Below, piece after piece: positions 22,900 to 29,909 of a DNA stretch of 34,429 nucleotides. Source of the stretch: Oscillospiraceae bacterium. Lineage in GTDB: Bacteria; Bacillota; Clostridia; Oscillospirales; Oscillospiraceae. The stretch lies in assembly GCA_022801715.1 (NCBI GenBank), contig JAAWSV010000027.1, positions 1 to 34,429 of the forward strand. The letters run 5' to 3'. The translations under genes and the position numbers were made by a program. The notes under the pieces were generated by a model. The model did not search any database, was not told where the DNA came from, and saw only the letters and a program-made list of their open reading frames with translations. Position 1 is the stretch's first letter, and every line of letters begins with the position of its first letter.

Positions 22900-22955
22900 G
22901 TGTATGTTTATGCAGAGAAAACGGCCGCTTTCGGCGGCGGAGGGAGGCGCTTAAA

Positions 22956-23636
22956 ATGCAGTATGAGAGGGTGGTGAAGGGGCGGTTTCTATCCCGGCCC
23001 AACCGGTTTATCGCCCATGTGGAGACGGAGGGACGGGTGGAGGTCTGCCATGTGAAGAATACGGGGCGGTGCCGGGAGCTGCTGGTGCCGGGGGCGGCGG
23101 TGTATCTCTCGGAGGCGGAGAATCCGCTGCGAAAGACGCGATATGACCTTGTGGCCGTGGAGAAGGGGACGCGGCTGATCAACATGGATGCCGCCGCGCC
23201 CAACCGGGTTTTTGGCGAGTGGGCCGCCGCCGGAGGCTTGGGTGCCGTGCCGGAGAAGCTGCGGCCTGAGGTGGTTTTTGAGGACTCCCGCTTCGATTTT
23301 CGCCTTGAAATGAAGGGAAAAGTTCGGTTTGTGGAGGTGAAGGGAGTGACGCTGGAGGAGGAGGGGGAGGTGCGGTTTCCGGATGCTCCTACGGAGCGGG
23401 GGGTGAAGCATCTCAAGGGGCTCCGGCGGGCGGTGGAGGCCGGGTTTGGGGCGACGGTGTTTTTTGTGGTGCAGATGGAAAATGTATCCTGCTTTCGGCC
23501 CAATGACGCCACCCATCCCGCCTTCGGACAGGCCCTTCGGGAGGCTGCGGCGCAAGGGGTTCAGGTTATGGCCTATGACTGCCGCGTGACGCCGGAGAGT
23601 ATGGTGATTCGGGCGCCGGTGCGGGTTGTGCTGTAG
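22956..23636 (+). CDS. sfsA: Sugar fermentation stimulation protein family nuclease (SfsA)
   Basis: 226 residues, standard length. N-terminal OB-like part RVVKGRFLSRPNRFIAHV, VCHVKNTGRCRELLVPG, followed by a nuclease-like fold with DSRFDFRL, VEVKGVTLEEEGEVRFPDAPTERGVKHL and the C-terminal VFFVVQM. The E-V-K in VEVKG is the typical PD-(D/E)XK-type core seen in SfsA. In E. coli the protein was named for maltose metabolism; nuclease activity is indicated for the family. GGAGGGAGG precedes the ATG. Confidence 0.95.
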   Translation: MQYERVVKGRFLSRPNRFIAHVETEGRVEVCHVKNTGRCRELLVPGAAVYLSEAENPLRKTRYDLVAVEKGTRLINMDAAAPNRVFGEWAAAGGLGAVPEKLRPEVVFEDSRFDFRLEMKGKVRFVEVKGVTLEEEGEVRFPDAPTERGVKHLKGLRRAVEAGFGATVFFVVQMENVSCFRPNDATHPAFGQALREAAAQGVQVMAYDCRVTPESMVIRAPVRVVL

Positions 23637-23817
23637 CAGCGGCGAGGGTGAGCGTGGGGGCGGAGACAGGGGATTCGTCAAAATGACGGGGGTTTTGAGG
23701 ACGGTTTTGGATCGGGATTTTTTTGTGATTTTTGCGTAAAAATGGGCATATTTCCCCTCTTTGGACATACTTTGTTGCATACGAAAAGGCAACGGCGAAG
23801 AGGGGGACGGGGCTTTG

Positions 23818-24663
23818 GTGGAAATGCTGAAATTGACGGCGGGGGTGGCCCTCTTTCTTTTAGGTACCGGTCTTCTGGGGGAGAGCCTGGAGGGGCGGTG
23901 CAGCCGCTTTCTGATCCGGCAGCTGCTGGGGAGTCCCCGGCGGGGATTTGTTACGGGGCTGCTGGCTACGGCGGCGGTGCAGTCCTCCTCGGCGGTGACG
24001 GTGCTGCTGGGGACCTTGGGGCGTCCCTTAGCGGAGAGCTTCCCGGTGATTATGGGGGCCAACGTGGGGAGCACGGCGACGGCCTGGCTGGTATGGGCGG
24101 GGCTGTCCCTGCCGGGGCTGGCGGTCCTTCTGCCGGCGGGGCTGCTGGCAGCGGTGCTGATCTATCTGCTCAAGGGGTGGAAGGGGCCGGCGGGGCTCTG
24201 CCTGCTTCTCACCGGGATGGAGGCCATGACCTCCGCCGCCGGCGGGCTGGGGGAGAGCGGCGCTCTGCGGGAGGTACTGCTGCTGGCGGAGAGCCCCCTT
24301 CGGGGGGTGGCGCTGGGGGCGGCGACTACGGCGGTGCTCCAGTCCTCCGGGGCGGCGATTGGAATTTTACAGGCCCTCTGCGCCGCAGGACAGCTGCGCG
24401 GCGGGGCGGTGGGGCCTATTCTCATGGGACAGAATATCGGCACCTGCGCCACGGCCCTTTTGGCCTCCCTGGCCGGGGGGCGGGAGGCCCGGGCGGTGGC
24501 GCTGGCCCACTTGGGGTTTAATCTAGTGGGGACGGCGGTGTGCCTGCCGGTTTGGCTGCTGGTGTGGGGACAGGCCGCCATCGTGACGCCGCTGGGGGTG
24601 GCGCTGCTCCACACGGGGTTTAATTTGGCGGCTTGCGGGGTGTTTTGGGCGGTTAGGAGTTAG
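23818..24663 (+). CDS. Na/Pi-cotransporter II-like membrane protein (short form)
   Basis: About 281 residues from GTG 23818 (TTG 23815 and ATG 23824 are alternatives; the ribosome site is AGGGGG at 23801). Two inverted-topology repeats each with the Na/Pi cotransporter QSS signature: VQSSSAVTVLLGTLG and LQSSGAAIGILQAL, plus GANVGSTATAW and GQNIGTCATALL, which correspond to each other. About eight helices. No C-terminal PhoU-like domain, unlike the longer YjbB/NptA relatives. It probably moves phosphate with Na+. The last codons (GTTAGGAGTTAG) are a copy of the dispersed TTAGGA repeat, which provides the stop. Confidence 0.9.
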   Translation: MEMLKLTAGVALFLLGTGLLGESLEGRCSRFLIRQLLGSPRRGFVTGLLATAAVQSSSAVTVLLGTLGRPLAESFPVIMGANVGSTATAWLVWAGLSLPGLAVLLPAGLLAAVLIYLLKGWKGPAGLCLLLTGMEAMTSAAGGLGESGALREVLLLAESPLRGVALGAATTAVLQSSGAAIGILQALCAAGQLRGGAVGPILMGQNIGTCATALLASLAGGREARAVALAHLGFNLVGTAVCLPVWLLVWGQAAIVTPLGVALLHTGFNLAACGVFWAVRS

Positions 24664-24666
24664 GCG
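24651..24666. repeat. TTAGGA-type short repeat, copy 4
   Basis: GGTTAGGAGTTAGGCG covers the final codons and stop of the Na/Pi-like gene. Confidence 0.45.
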
Positions 24667-24693
24667 GCGCGGGGGCGAGCGGGACGAAAAAAT

Positions 24694-24715
24694 GGCCCGA
24701 TGAGGACATCGGGCC
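24694..24715. repeat. GC-rich palindromic (REP-like) element
   Basis: GGCCCGATG (24694-24702) pairs with CATCGGGCC (24707-24715) around AGGA; CCTAC/GTAGG (24715-24730) follows. On the minus strand a run of six T's follows the stem, but no minus-strand gene ends here, so it is more likely a dispersed palindrome than a terminator. Confidence 0.6.
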
Positions 24716-24803
24716 CTACGGGGGGTAGGCGCGGGGGTGAGTGGGAGGAGAGAATGGAACGGTGGGGGTAAAATGGATTTCTGTTTAATCGTACAAAAAA
24801 CGC

Positions 24804-24832
24804 TTGCGTATGGGGTCGAAATAGTGTAAGAT
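24804..24832 (+). promoter_or_regulatory. Sigma-A promoter of a non-coding RNA
   Basis: TTGCGT (24804-24809), 17-bp spacer, TAAGAT (24827-24832); predicted start of transcription at about 24839, exactly at the foot of the structured RNA. Confidence 0.8.
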
Positions 24833-24839
24833 GTGTTTG

Positions 24840-25061
24840 CAAGACAGCAGAAGCAAAAAGGCAGGACGTGGAGGGCCGCAATCCCCCCACGCCCCTATGC
24901 AGGAGACCCCGTTAAGGCAAGTCCCACACAGCAGATATTATCTGCGCCCGAGGTCCATTATAGCGGTTTCCCCGGCAATAATCAATGGGGAAATCAGGTG
25001 GACGTGTGCGTAGCTTCGGCGGTGTAGGGCTTTATACCCCTGCGCCGCTTTTGTTGTCTTG
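24840..25061 (+). ncRNA. Structured non-coding RNA, about 222 nt, family not assigned
   Basis: The 5' end CAAGACAGCAGAAGC (24840-24854) pairs with the 3' end GCTTTTGTTGTCTTG (25047-25061), 15 positions, two of them G-U, closing the whole molecule. Inside: CGTGGAGGG/CCCCCCACG (24867-24875/24883-24891, one mismatch); CACAC/GTGTG (24925-24929/25004-25008) enclosing GCAGAT-ATT-ATCTGC (24931-24945) and GTCCA/TGGAC (24953-24957/24999-25003), which in turn encloses GGTTTCCCC/GGGGAAATC (24965-24973/24987-24995). A 3' hairpin (25019-25029/25038-25048) followed by CTTTTGTTGTCTT is an intrinsic terminator. A consensus promoter stands directly upstream. Short frames across it lack ribosome sites. Of the known clostridial RNAs, size, closed ends and multi-branch layout are most like the raiA RNA; 6S RNA is a rod and fits less well. 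Assignment is a guess. Confidence 0.75.
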
Positions 25062-25160
25062 ATGGGGAATGCCCGCGGGGGCCGGGAGGTCCCGCCCCCA
25101 AGGGCTGAACCATTGAGACAGGGAGAGAAAACCCCGATTAAAAACAAAGGAGAGAACAAG

Positions 25161-26762
25161 ATGCGTAGAAAACTGCTATCCCTCGCGCTGGCTCTGGCGC
25201 TGTGCTTGAGTCTGCTGCCCGCCACGGCGCTGGCCGCGGAGAATGATCCGCCCGACTGGTACTTCCTGTTCGCCATCTTCAAAAACGTGGACGCCGATGG
25301 CAAGGACAAGGAGGGCAAGGCCATGCACGCAAAGTATGCCATGACCCAAGAGGAAATCGACTTCATCCGGGAAAATGCCCAGCAATTTGAAGAGTTCATG
25401 AGTGAGGTCGGCGTCATGCGCGCCCATGTGGACGTGGTGGAGATTGATGCGTCTGTCACGGAGTTGGCGGACTACAGCGGCGGATCGTGGCTCTCGGCAA
25501 AGGCGGCGGCGCCGCTTTTGAAGGGACGGGTGGACTTGGACAAGTACGACCACGTGTTCTGCGTTGTCAGTCTGAACACCCCCACCACCTATTTGGGTCT
25601 GACTGGCGCCGCTTTTGAGAATGGCACCGGCCACTCGTGCATCAATCTGAGAAATCGGGAGTACTGTCAGAATACGCTGCGTGTCACAGAAAAAAATTTC
25701 CCACCAAGCCTGTATGTGCATGAATTCCTCCACTTTATGGACGCGCTGAGCAATAAATGGGGCGAAGATTTTGACATACATCTCATCGGGGACAGATTCT
25801 ATGCGCCGTCTCAGGATGTCTGGAAAACCTGCTATACGGATGCGATTCGGAACCGGGTCAAGGGGGACAAGGAAACCGGAACAGGCGTACCCTCCGTCGC
25901 TTGGCAATACCCGCCTCACGTGCTGCGGACCATGACGGAGCTGACGATCCCCACCGGCGTCACCGGCCTTGGCAACCGTGCGTTTCTGAACTGCGCCGCA
26001 TTGCGCAAAGTGACGATCTCCTCCACGGTCGCCGACATCGGATATGGCGCGTTTATTTACTGCACCGGTTTGACGGAGGCGGTCATGCTTCCCGGTGTCG
26101 CCCGTTTAGACGGCTGGGTCTTTGGACGGTGCACCGCGCTGACCAAGGTGACCATCCCCGCCAGCGTCACCAGCATCGGGGAGTGCGCGTTTTACAATAC
26201 CGCTCTGACCGACGTCTACTACGGCGGAACGGAGGCGCAGTGGAAGGCCATCCAGGTGGGTGAGCACAACGAGGCCCTGACCAAGGCCAATATCCACTAC
26301 AGCAGCACAGGCACTACTGCCCAGCCCTCCGGTACCGCTGTGGCTGCGCCTACCAATGACAGGCTGACGGTGGATGGGAAGGCTGCCGAGCCTACGGTGT
26401 ATAAGATTGATGGCAGCAACTATTTTAAGATCCGGGATGTGGCGGCGCTGCTGAGTGGGACGGAGAAGCAGTTTGCTGTGGGGTATGACAATACTACCAA
26501 GTCCGCTACCGCTACCACCGGGCAGGGGTACAACAAGCAGGCGGGGGATTTGGCCGGGGCGGCTGCCGGCGGCAGTCAGACGGCCGCGGTCAGCAACGAC
26601 AGCATCTATGTGGATGGGGAGAAGATTGACGCGCAGGTGTATAAGATTGGCGGCTCCAACTACTTTAAGCTCCGGGATTTGGGGAAGGCTCTGAATTTCT
26701 ATGTGGGCTGGAGTAAGGAGCAGGGGATGTTTATTGAGACGGACAAGCCCTATAGTGAGTAA
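25161..26762 (+). CDS. Secreted protein: HExxH domain, leucine-rich repeats, two stalk domains
   Basis: 533 residues; ATG with AAAGGAGAG upstream. Signal peptide (residues 1-26, ATALAA at the cleavage site). Residues 30-250: a putative zinc-peptidase domain with HEFLH (187-191), in a helix SLYVHEFLHFMDALSNKW as in gluzincins or related metalloproteases; a third ligand is not obvious (candidates Glu202, Asp204). Residues 258-383: BspA-type leucine-rich repeats (LTIPTGVTGLGNRAFLNC, VTISSTVADIGYGAFIYC, VTIPASVTSIGECAFYN). Residues 400-450 and 478-528: two copper-amine-oxidase-N-like stalk domains (VYKIDGSNYFKIRDVAALL; VYKIGGSNYFKLRDLGKAL) that commonly bind the cell wall or spore surface. Codon use resembles its neighbours in the 3' half and is more A/T-rich in the peptidase part. 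Substrate unknown. Confidence 0.9.
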   Translation: MRRKLLSLALALALCLSLLPATALAAENDPPDWYFLFAIFKNVDADGKDKEGKAMHAKYAMTQEEIDFIRENAQQFEEFMSEVGVMRAHVDVVEIDASVTELADYSGGSWLSAKAAAPLLKGRVDLDKYDHVFCVVSLNTPTTYLGLTGAAFENGTGHSCINLRNREYCQNTLRVTEKNFPPSLYVHEFLHFMDALSNKWGEDFDIHLIGDRFYAPSQDVWKTCYTDAIRNRVKGDKETGTGVPSVAWQYPPHVLRTMTELTIPTGVTGLGNRAFLNCAALRKVTISSTVADIGYGAFIYCTGLTEAVMLPGVARLDGWVFGRCTALTKVTIPASVTSIGECAFYNTALTDVYYGGTEAQWKAIQVGEHNEALTKANIHYSSTGTTAQPSGTAVAAPTNDRLTVDGKAAEPTVYKIDGSNYFKIRDVAALLSGTEKQFAVGYDNTTKSATATTGQGYNKQAGDLAGAAAGGSQTAAVSNDSIYVDGEKIDAQVYKIGGSNYFKLRDLGKALNFYVGWSKEQGMFIETDKPYSE

Positions 26763-26765
26763 GAT

Positions 26766-26803
26766 GCCAAAGAGGCCGTCCCAGATGGGGCGGCCTCTTT
26801 GGC
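26766..26803. terminator. Bidirectional terminator between convergent genes
   Basis: GCCAAAGAGGCCG (26766-26778) and its partner CGGCCTCTTTGGC (26791-26803) extend through TCCC/GGGG to an AGAT loop, 17 bp in total. Modest T content follows (TTTG) on the plus strand. Confidence 0.75.
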
Positions 26804-26844
26804 TTTGAAAGGGCTGCCCTCAGCTATACTGGGCGAGCTCTTTT

Positions 26845-27945
26845 CTAATCCTGCCGGGCGAGCAGGGCCTCCCACTCCTTGCGCCAGAGCTGGGTGAGCT
26901 GGCCGGCGGGGGAGAGGCGGAAGTAGGGGTCACAAAGACTCAAAAGCAAATCCCGATTTTCAGAAAAGAGGCGGGGACTCAGGTAGAAGGGGCCAAAGCG
27001 GGGCTGGCTGATCTCACGGAAGCAGGATTTGATTCGGGCGGCGAAGTCCCTGTAGAGGGTGTCGCCGTAGACATTGGGGATTGCGGCGGCCTCGCTGAAA
27101 ACGGCGATATCTCCAGAGGCGCGCCACAGGCCGCCAATCTGTAGGTGCAGCGCCGTGCGATGGTCGGGGCGGAGGAGGTACAAGTTCCGGGGGGCAGATA
27201 GATTGGCGTCTATCCATGTGCCCGCTGTGTCAAAGCAGGTTTCATAGGAGCGGCCCCTTTCCCCGCGGGAGATCTCCGTATAGATCAGGGGGGCGTCGGC
27301 CTCCAGATTGCTGAGGAGGGAGAGAAGATCCTCCGCCGCGGCGAAAAAGCGGAGCTTTTCCGGGGGGCGCTGGTATCGCTCCCGCTGTTCGCCACGGGAA
27401 CGGTACCAAGTGTCGATGTCCGTGGGGACGTGCCGGTCCTCCGGGCCGAACTGCCAAGCGGGAGCGAGATCGCTGTGGTCCCGCTGGATGAACAGGTAGT
27501 CTGTCCGCTTTTCATAGACAGCGGGGGAGAGGCAGCAGAAGCCGGATTTGATGAAGCGTCTGGTGAAGGCGCGCCGGATGGCTTTATAGAGGGTGCGGGG
27601 CGTGTTTTCACGGCTCTCCGGGGAAAGGAACCATGAACCCTCACAGAGGACGCGGGGGTCGTCGAGAACAGCCGGCGGGCCGCTGAAGCGCAGGAGACAG
27701 GGGGCGCAGAGGGCAAGGGAGGGGTCATCGGGGGTATAGACGTCGAAGGGCGGCGTGTCGCGGAAGGCTTGGCCGAAGGCGGGGAGAGCGTGACAGGAGG
27801 GGAGGAGGGCCCGGAGGGGGCTGTCGATGGCTTTGATCCGGGGGAGGTTTCCAAAGCGGGGGGCGTAGGTCAGGGGGATAGTGCGCTCGATCTCCTGAAA
27901 CAGCGATAGGAGGTCGGCGGGGGTACAGTAGAAGATGGTCTCCAT
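26845..27945 (-). CDS. Unknown protein with internal two-domain duplication
   Basis: 366 residues, soluble. I recognise no family, but the protein repeats itself. Residues 4-30 (IFYCTPADLLSLFQEIERTI onward) match 199-226 (RFFAAAEDLLSLLSNLEADA onward); residues 118-150 (TLYKAIRRAFTRRF, then CLSPAVYEKRTDYLF) match 297-333 (TLYRDFAARIKSCFRE, then YLSPRLFSENRDLLL). So it is two divergent copies of a domain of about 165 residues. GGAGG lies 5 nt before the ATG; the upstream 258-residue gene ends 12 nt before, so the two are coexpressed. The style (tandem unknown domain, no membrane segment, next to a DUF4304-like protein) recalls cytoplasmic immunity-type proteins of toxin systems, but no toxin is seen. 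Confidence 0.8.
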   Translation of the reverse strand: METIFYCTPADLLSLFQEIERTIPLTYAPRFGNLPRIKAIDSPLRALLPSCHALPAFGQAFRDTPPFDVYTPDDPSLALCAPCLLRFSGPPAVLDDPRVLCEGSWFLSPESRENTPRTLYKAIRRAFTRRFIKSGFCCLSPAVYEKRTDYLFIQRDHSDLAPAWQFGPEDRHVPTDIDTWYRSRGEQRERYQRPPEKLRFFAAAEDLLSLLSNLEADAPLIYTEISRGERGRSYETCFDTAGTWIDANLSAPRNLYLLRPDHRTALHLQIGGLWRASGDIAVFSEAAAIPNVYGDTLYRDFAARIKSCFREISQPRFGPFYLSPRLFSENRDLLLSLCDPYFRLSPAGQLTQLWRKEWEALLARQD

Positions 27946-27957
27946 GACGGCCTCCGG

Positions 27958-28734
27958 CTATATGAGGTAGTCCTGCCAGTGTTCGGATACTTGGTCGATG
28001 CGGGACTGGATGGCGGTCTCCCAGCCCTCCTGGCGGTTGGTCCAGAGGGCGAGGAGGTCGTCCAACACGCCTAAGGCGGCGGCGCGGCCGGACTGGACGC
28101 GGTTTATGTCCCCGGCGTGGGCGGCCACGTCCTTTTGGTAGATGGGCTGGGCGTGGAGGAGGTAGGGGAGGCCCTCCTCGTACTGGCCCAAGCGCCATTT
28201 GGCTGTGCCGTAGACGGCGGACTCGGGGACGCCCGGCCAGCCGCTGGACTTGAGGAAGATCAGGCTCCGAGGGCGGAAGAAGTCCTGCTCACAGCAGGTG
28301 TTCTCGGTGAGGAGGAGAAACAGGCGGTCCATGGTCAGGGCCTCCATGTTGGGGAGGAGGGCGTGGGGGATGGCGTGGGCCGTGTTCTGCCAGATGGTCT
28401 CGAAGTGGTCCAAGTCGTAGTAATAGGGGCCCTGGTCGGGGATTTCGCACTCCCAGAAGAGGTGGCCGTTGATCTGATCCTTCACCGAGCGCCAGAGGCG
28501 GCCGTAGTCCAGGTGGAGGGGGGCGAAGGGGGCGCAGCGGCAGTAGACTTGGGCCTCTGCGCGCAGGTGGGTGCCATAGGTGTCCAGCCAGATCTCGTCG
28601 AGGAAGAGGTCCCGGGGGCGGAGGAAGCGGTTGGACTGGCGGGGGAGGGGGCGGAAGCCGTAGGGGGCGAGGAGGGTTTTCAGGCGGGCGCGGACTTCTT
28701 TGACGGCGTCTTTTTTGATGAGTTGGGCGGGCAT
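27958..28734 (-). CDS. Unknown protein, tentatively DUF4304-like
   Basis: 258 residues; GGAGG 7 nt before ATG. The N-terminal third (KKDAVKEVRARLKTLLAPYGFRPLPRQSNRFLRPRDLFLDEI) has the helix, GF and R-F-x-R pattern followed by long beta strands (HLRAEAQVYCRCAP) that typifies DUF4304 and related immunity-like proteins. The rest is helical with no catalytic motif. Membership is a weak impression. Precedes the duplicated 366-residue protein by 12 nt and follows the XRE regulator by 47 nt. Confidence 0.78.
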   Translation of the reverse strand: MPAQLIKKDAVKEVRARLKTLLAPYGFRPLPRQSNRFLRPRDLFLDEIWLDTYGTHLRAEAQVYCRCAPFAPLHLDYGRLWRSVKDQINGHLFWECEIPDQGPYYYDLDHFETIWQNTAHAIPHALLPNMEALTMDRLFLLLTENTCCEQDFFRPRSLIFLKSSGWPGVPESAVYGTAKWRLGQYEEGLPYLLHAQPIYQKDVAAHAGDINRVQSGRAAALGVLDDLLALWTNRQEGWETAIQSRIDQVSEHWQDYLI

Positions 28735-28781
28735 GAGGGTACCTCCGGCTTTTGAGTTGGGAATGGGGATAACAAATGGGG

Positions 28782-28976
28782 CTATTCCTCCAAGGTGAAG
28801 ATTTCTTCTATGGGGCGGCCTAAGAGTTTGGCCAGTTTTATGGCTAAGGCTAAGGAGGGGGCGTATTTTTCGTTTTCGATGGCGATGATGGTTTGTCGGG
28901 TGACGCCTAAGGCGTTGGCCAAGTCCTCCTGGCGGAGACCGGCGGCTTTACGGAGTTGTTTGATGGTGTTTTTCAT
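28782..28976 (-). CDS. XRE-family helix-turn-helix regulator, 64 residues
   Basis: Almost nothing but one DNA-binding domain: MKNTIKQLRKAAGLRQEDLA, then NALGVTRQTIIAIENEKYAP, the classic XRE pattern of YgzD/SinR-like minimal repressors. The ATG stands 6 nt after the stop of the preceding membrane-protein gene and has no ribosome site of its own, so translation is coupled to it. Two near-palindromic sites flank the operon promoter (29339-29360, 29386-29407), most simply explained as its operators. Such short regulators paired with a membrane protein are common in Firmicutes. Confidence 0.93.
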   Translation of the reverse strand: MKNTIKQLRKAAGLRQEDLANALGVTRQTIIAIENEKYAPSLALAIKLAKLLGRPIEEIFTLEE

Positions 28977-28982
28977 ACAATT

Positions 28983-29312
28983 TCAGGCGTACAGGATGAA
29001 GAAGGTTCCTAAAAGTAGGATGGCGGCCGTGAGGAAAACAGCGGTGAGGAGGGTTTGCAGGAGGCGGTTGGGCGCGCGGTACTCCTCGTCGCCGGAGGTC
29101 ATGCGCTGCTTGAGGGCTATCTGGGTGAAGCCCTGGACGGAGGCGGCGAGGCACAGAATCAGGCCGGGGAGAGGGTGGTAGGGGAGGCCGTGGGATAGGG
29201 TCTGATAGCAGTTGCAGAAGGTCCAGACGGCTAAGGCCAGCATGGCGGCGCGGTAGCCCCACTCCTCAGAGCGGAGATGGATATTGCGGTCCATTTCGTC
29301 CATTTTTTTCAT
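28983..29312 (-). CDS. Two- to three-helix membrane protein paired with XRE regulator
   Basis: 109 residues. Polar start (KKMDEMDRNIHLRSEEWGYRAAM), then helices at about 22-38, 45-65 and 87-108 (LLTAVFLTAAILLLGTFFIL). GGAGGT 8 nt upstream of the ATG; promoter at 29365-29393. The E-x-GYRAAMLALA stretch is reminiscent of the DUF6442-like proteins found beside small XRE regulators; I am not certain. It may sense a membrane signal for the regulator or be its target. Confidence 0.85.
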   Translation of the reverse strand: MKKMDEMDRNIHLRSEEWGYRAAMLALAVWTFCNCYQTLSHGLPYHPLPGLILCLAASVQGFTQIALKQRMTSGDEEYRAPNRLLQTLLTAVFLTAAILLLGTFFILYA

Positions 29313-29338
29313 GGGTGTGTACCTCCAGTGTGGGATAG

Positions 29339-29360
29339 AATGTTAAACGTGCTTTACATT
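29339..29360. promoter_or_regulatory. Putative XRE operator, downstream site
   Basis: AATGTTAAA (29339-29347), 5-bp spacer, TTTACATT (29353-29360): an inverted repeat with one mismatch, between the -10 and the ribosome site, so a bound repressor would block transcription. Confidence 0.6.
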
Positions 29361-29364
29361 TTGG

Positions 29365-29393
29365 AGTATACACTCATGAACGAAAAATGTCAA
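29365..29393 (-). promoter_or_regulatory. Sigma-A promoter of the membrane protein/XRE operon
   Basis: Minus strand: consensus TTGACA (29393-29388), 17-bp spacer, TATACT (29370-29365). Confidence 0.88.
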
Positions 29394-29407
29394 GGGTATT
29401 TAACATT
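29386..29407. promoter_or_regulatory. Putative XRE operator, upstream site
   Basis: AATGTCAA (29386-29393), 6-bp spacer, TTAACATT (29400-29407): same half-site as the downstream operator, overlapping the -35 and also the stop codon of nrdG. Confidence 0.6.
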
Positions 29408-29897
29408 TTTCTTCCCACAGGACGGTGGTACCGGACTGGAGAGTGGCGGGGACTTGGATCAGGCGCTGGTTGGCGCTGCCGCGGAAGGGGAGGGACAGGG
29501 TGCGCTGGCTCTGGAGAAAGGGGCCGTCCACCAGGACGTCGGTCTCGCGGAGGAGGGCGAGCTGGGCGGAGGTGCCCTGGGCGAGGAGGTGGTCAAGGGT
29601 ATAGCCGGTGTAGGTCCAGACGGTGAGGCGGTGGGCGTGGGCGAGTTGGGCCAGCTGGAGGCAGGGCTCCGGCTGGGCGAAGGGCTCGCCGCCGGAGAGG
29701 GTGAGGCCGTCGGTGAGGGGGTTGGATAGGAGCTGGCGGGCGATTTCCTCCACCGGGAGTTCCTGGCCGCCGCCGGGGTCGTGGGAGGAGGGGTTGTGGC
29801 AGCCGGGACAGCGGTGGGGACAGCCCTGGACGAAGCAGACGAAGCGGAGGCCGGGGCCGTCCACAATGGAGTCCTGGATGAGACCGCAGATGCGCAT
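29400..29897 (-). CDS. nrdG: Anaerobic ribonucleoside-triphosphate reductase activating protein
   Basis: 165 residues. Radical-SAM activase that makes the glycyl radical on NrdD. Radical-SAM cluster motif C-X3-C-X2-C at Cys26, Cys30, Cys33 (GCPHRCPGCHN); preceding DSIVDGPGLRFVCFVQGC is the NrdG signature; LSGGEPFAQ and WTYTGYTLD follow. GGAGG 5 nt before the ATG, overlapping the end of the 142-residue gene, so expression is coupled. The stop codon lies inside an operator of the next transcription unit. Confidence 0.96.
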   Translation of the reverse strand: MRICGLIQDSIVDGPGLRFVCFVQGCPHRCPGCHNPSSHDPGGGQELPVEEIARQLLSNPLTDGLTLSGGEPFAQPEPCLQLAQLAHAHRLTVWTYTGYTLDHLLAQGTSAQLALLRETDVLVDGPFLQSQRTLSLPFRGSANQRLIQVPATLQSGTTVLWEEKC

Positions 29898-29909
29898 GGG
29901 GGCCTCCTT

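Noticed and set aside
24898..24910. GCAGGAGACC resembling the cobalamin riboswitch B12 box
   Set aside because: The rest of the cobalamin riboswitch (the upstream GGGAA and GCCACTG-type core, and the T-loop arrangement) is absent; no cobalamin gene is nearby.
24831..25027. Short frames (60 and 64 codons) over the RNA locus
   Set aside because: No ribosome sites, and the RNA pairing and promoter explain the sequence better.
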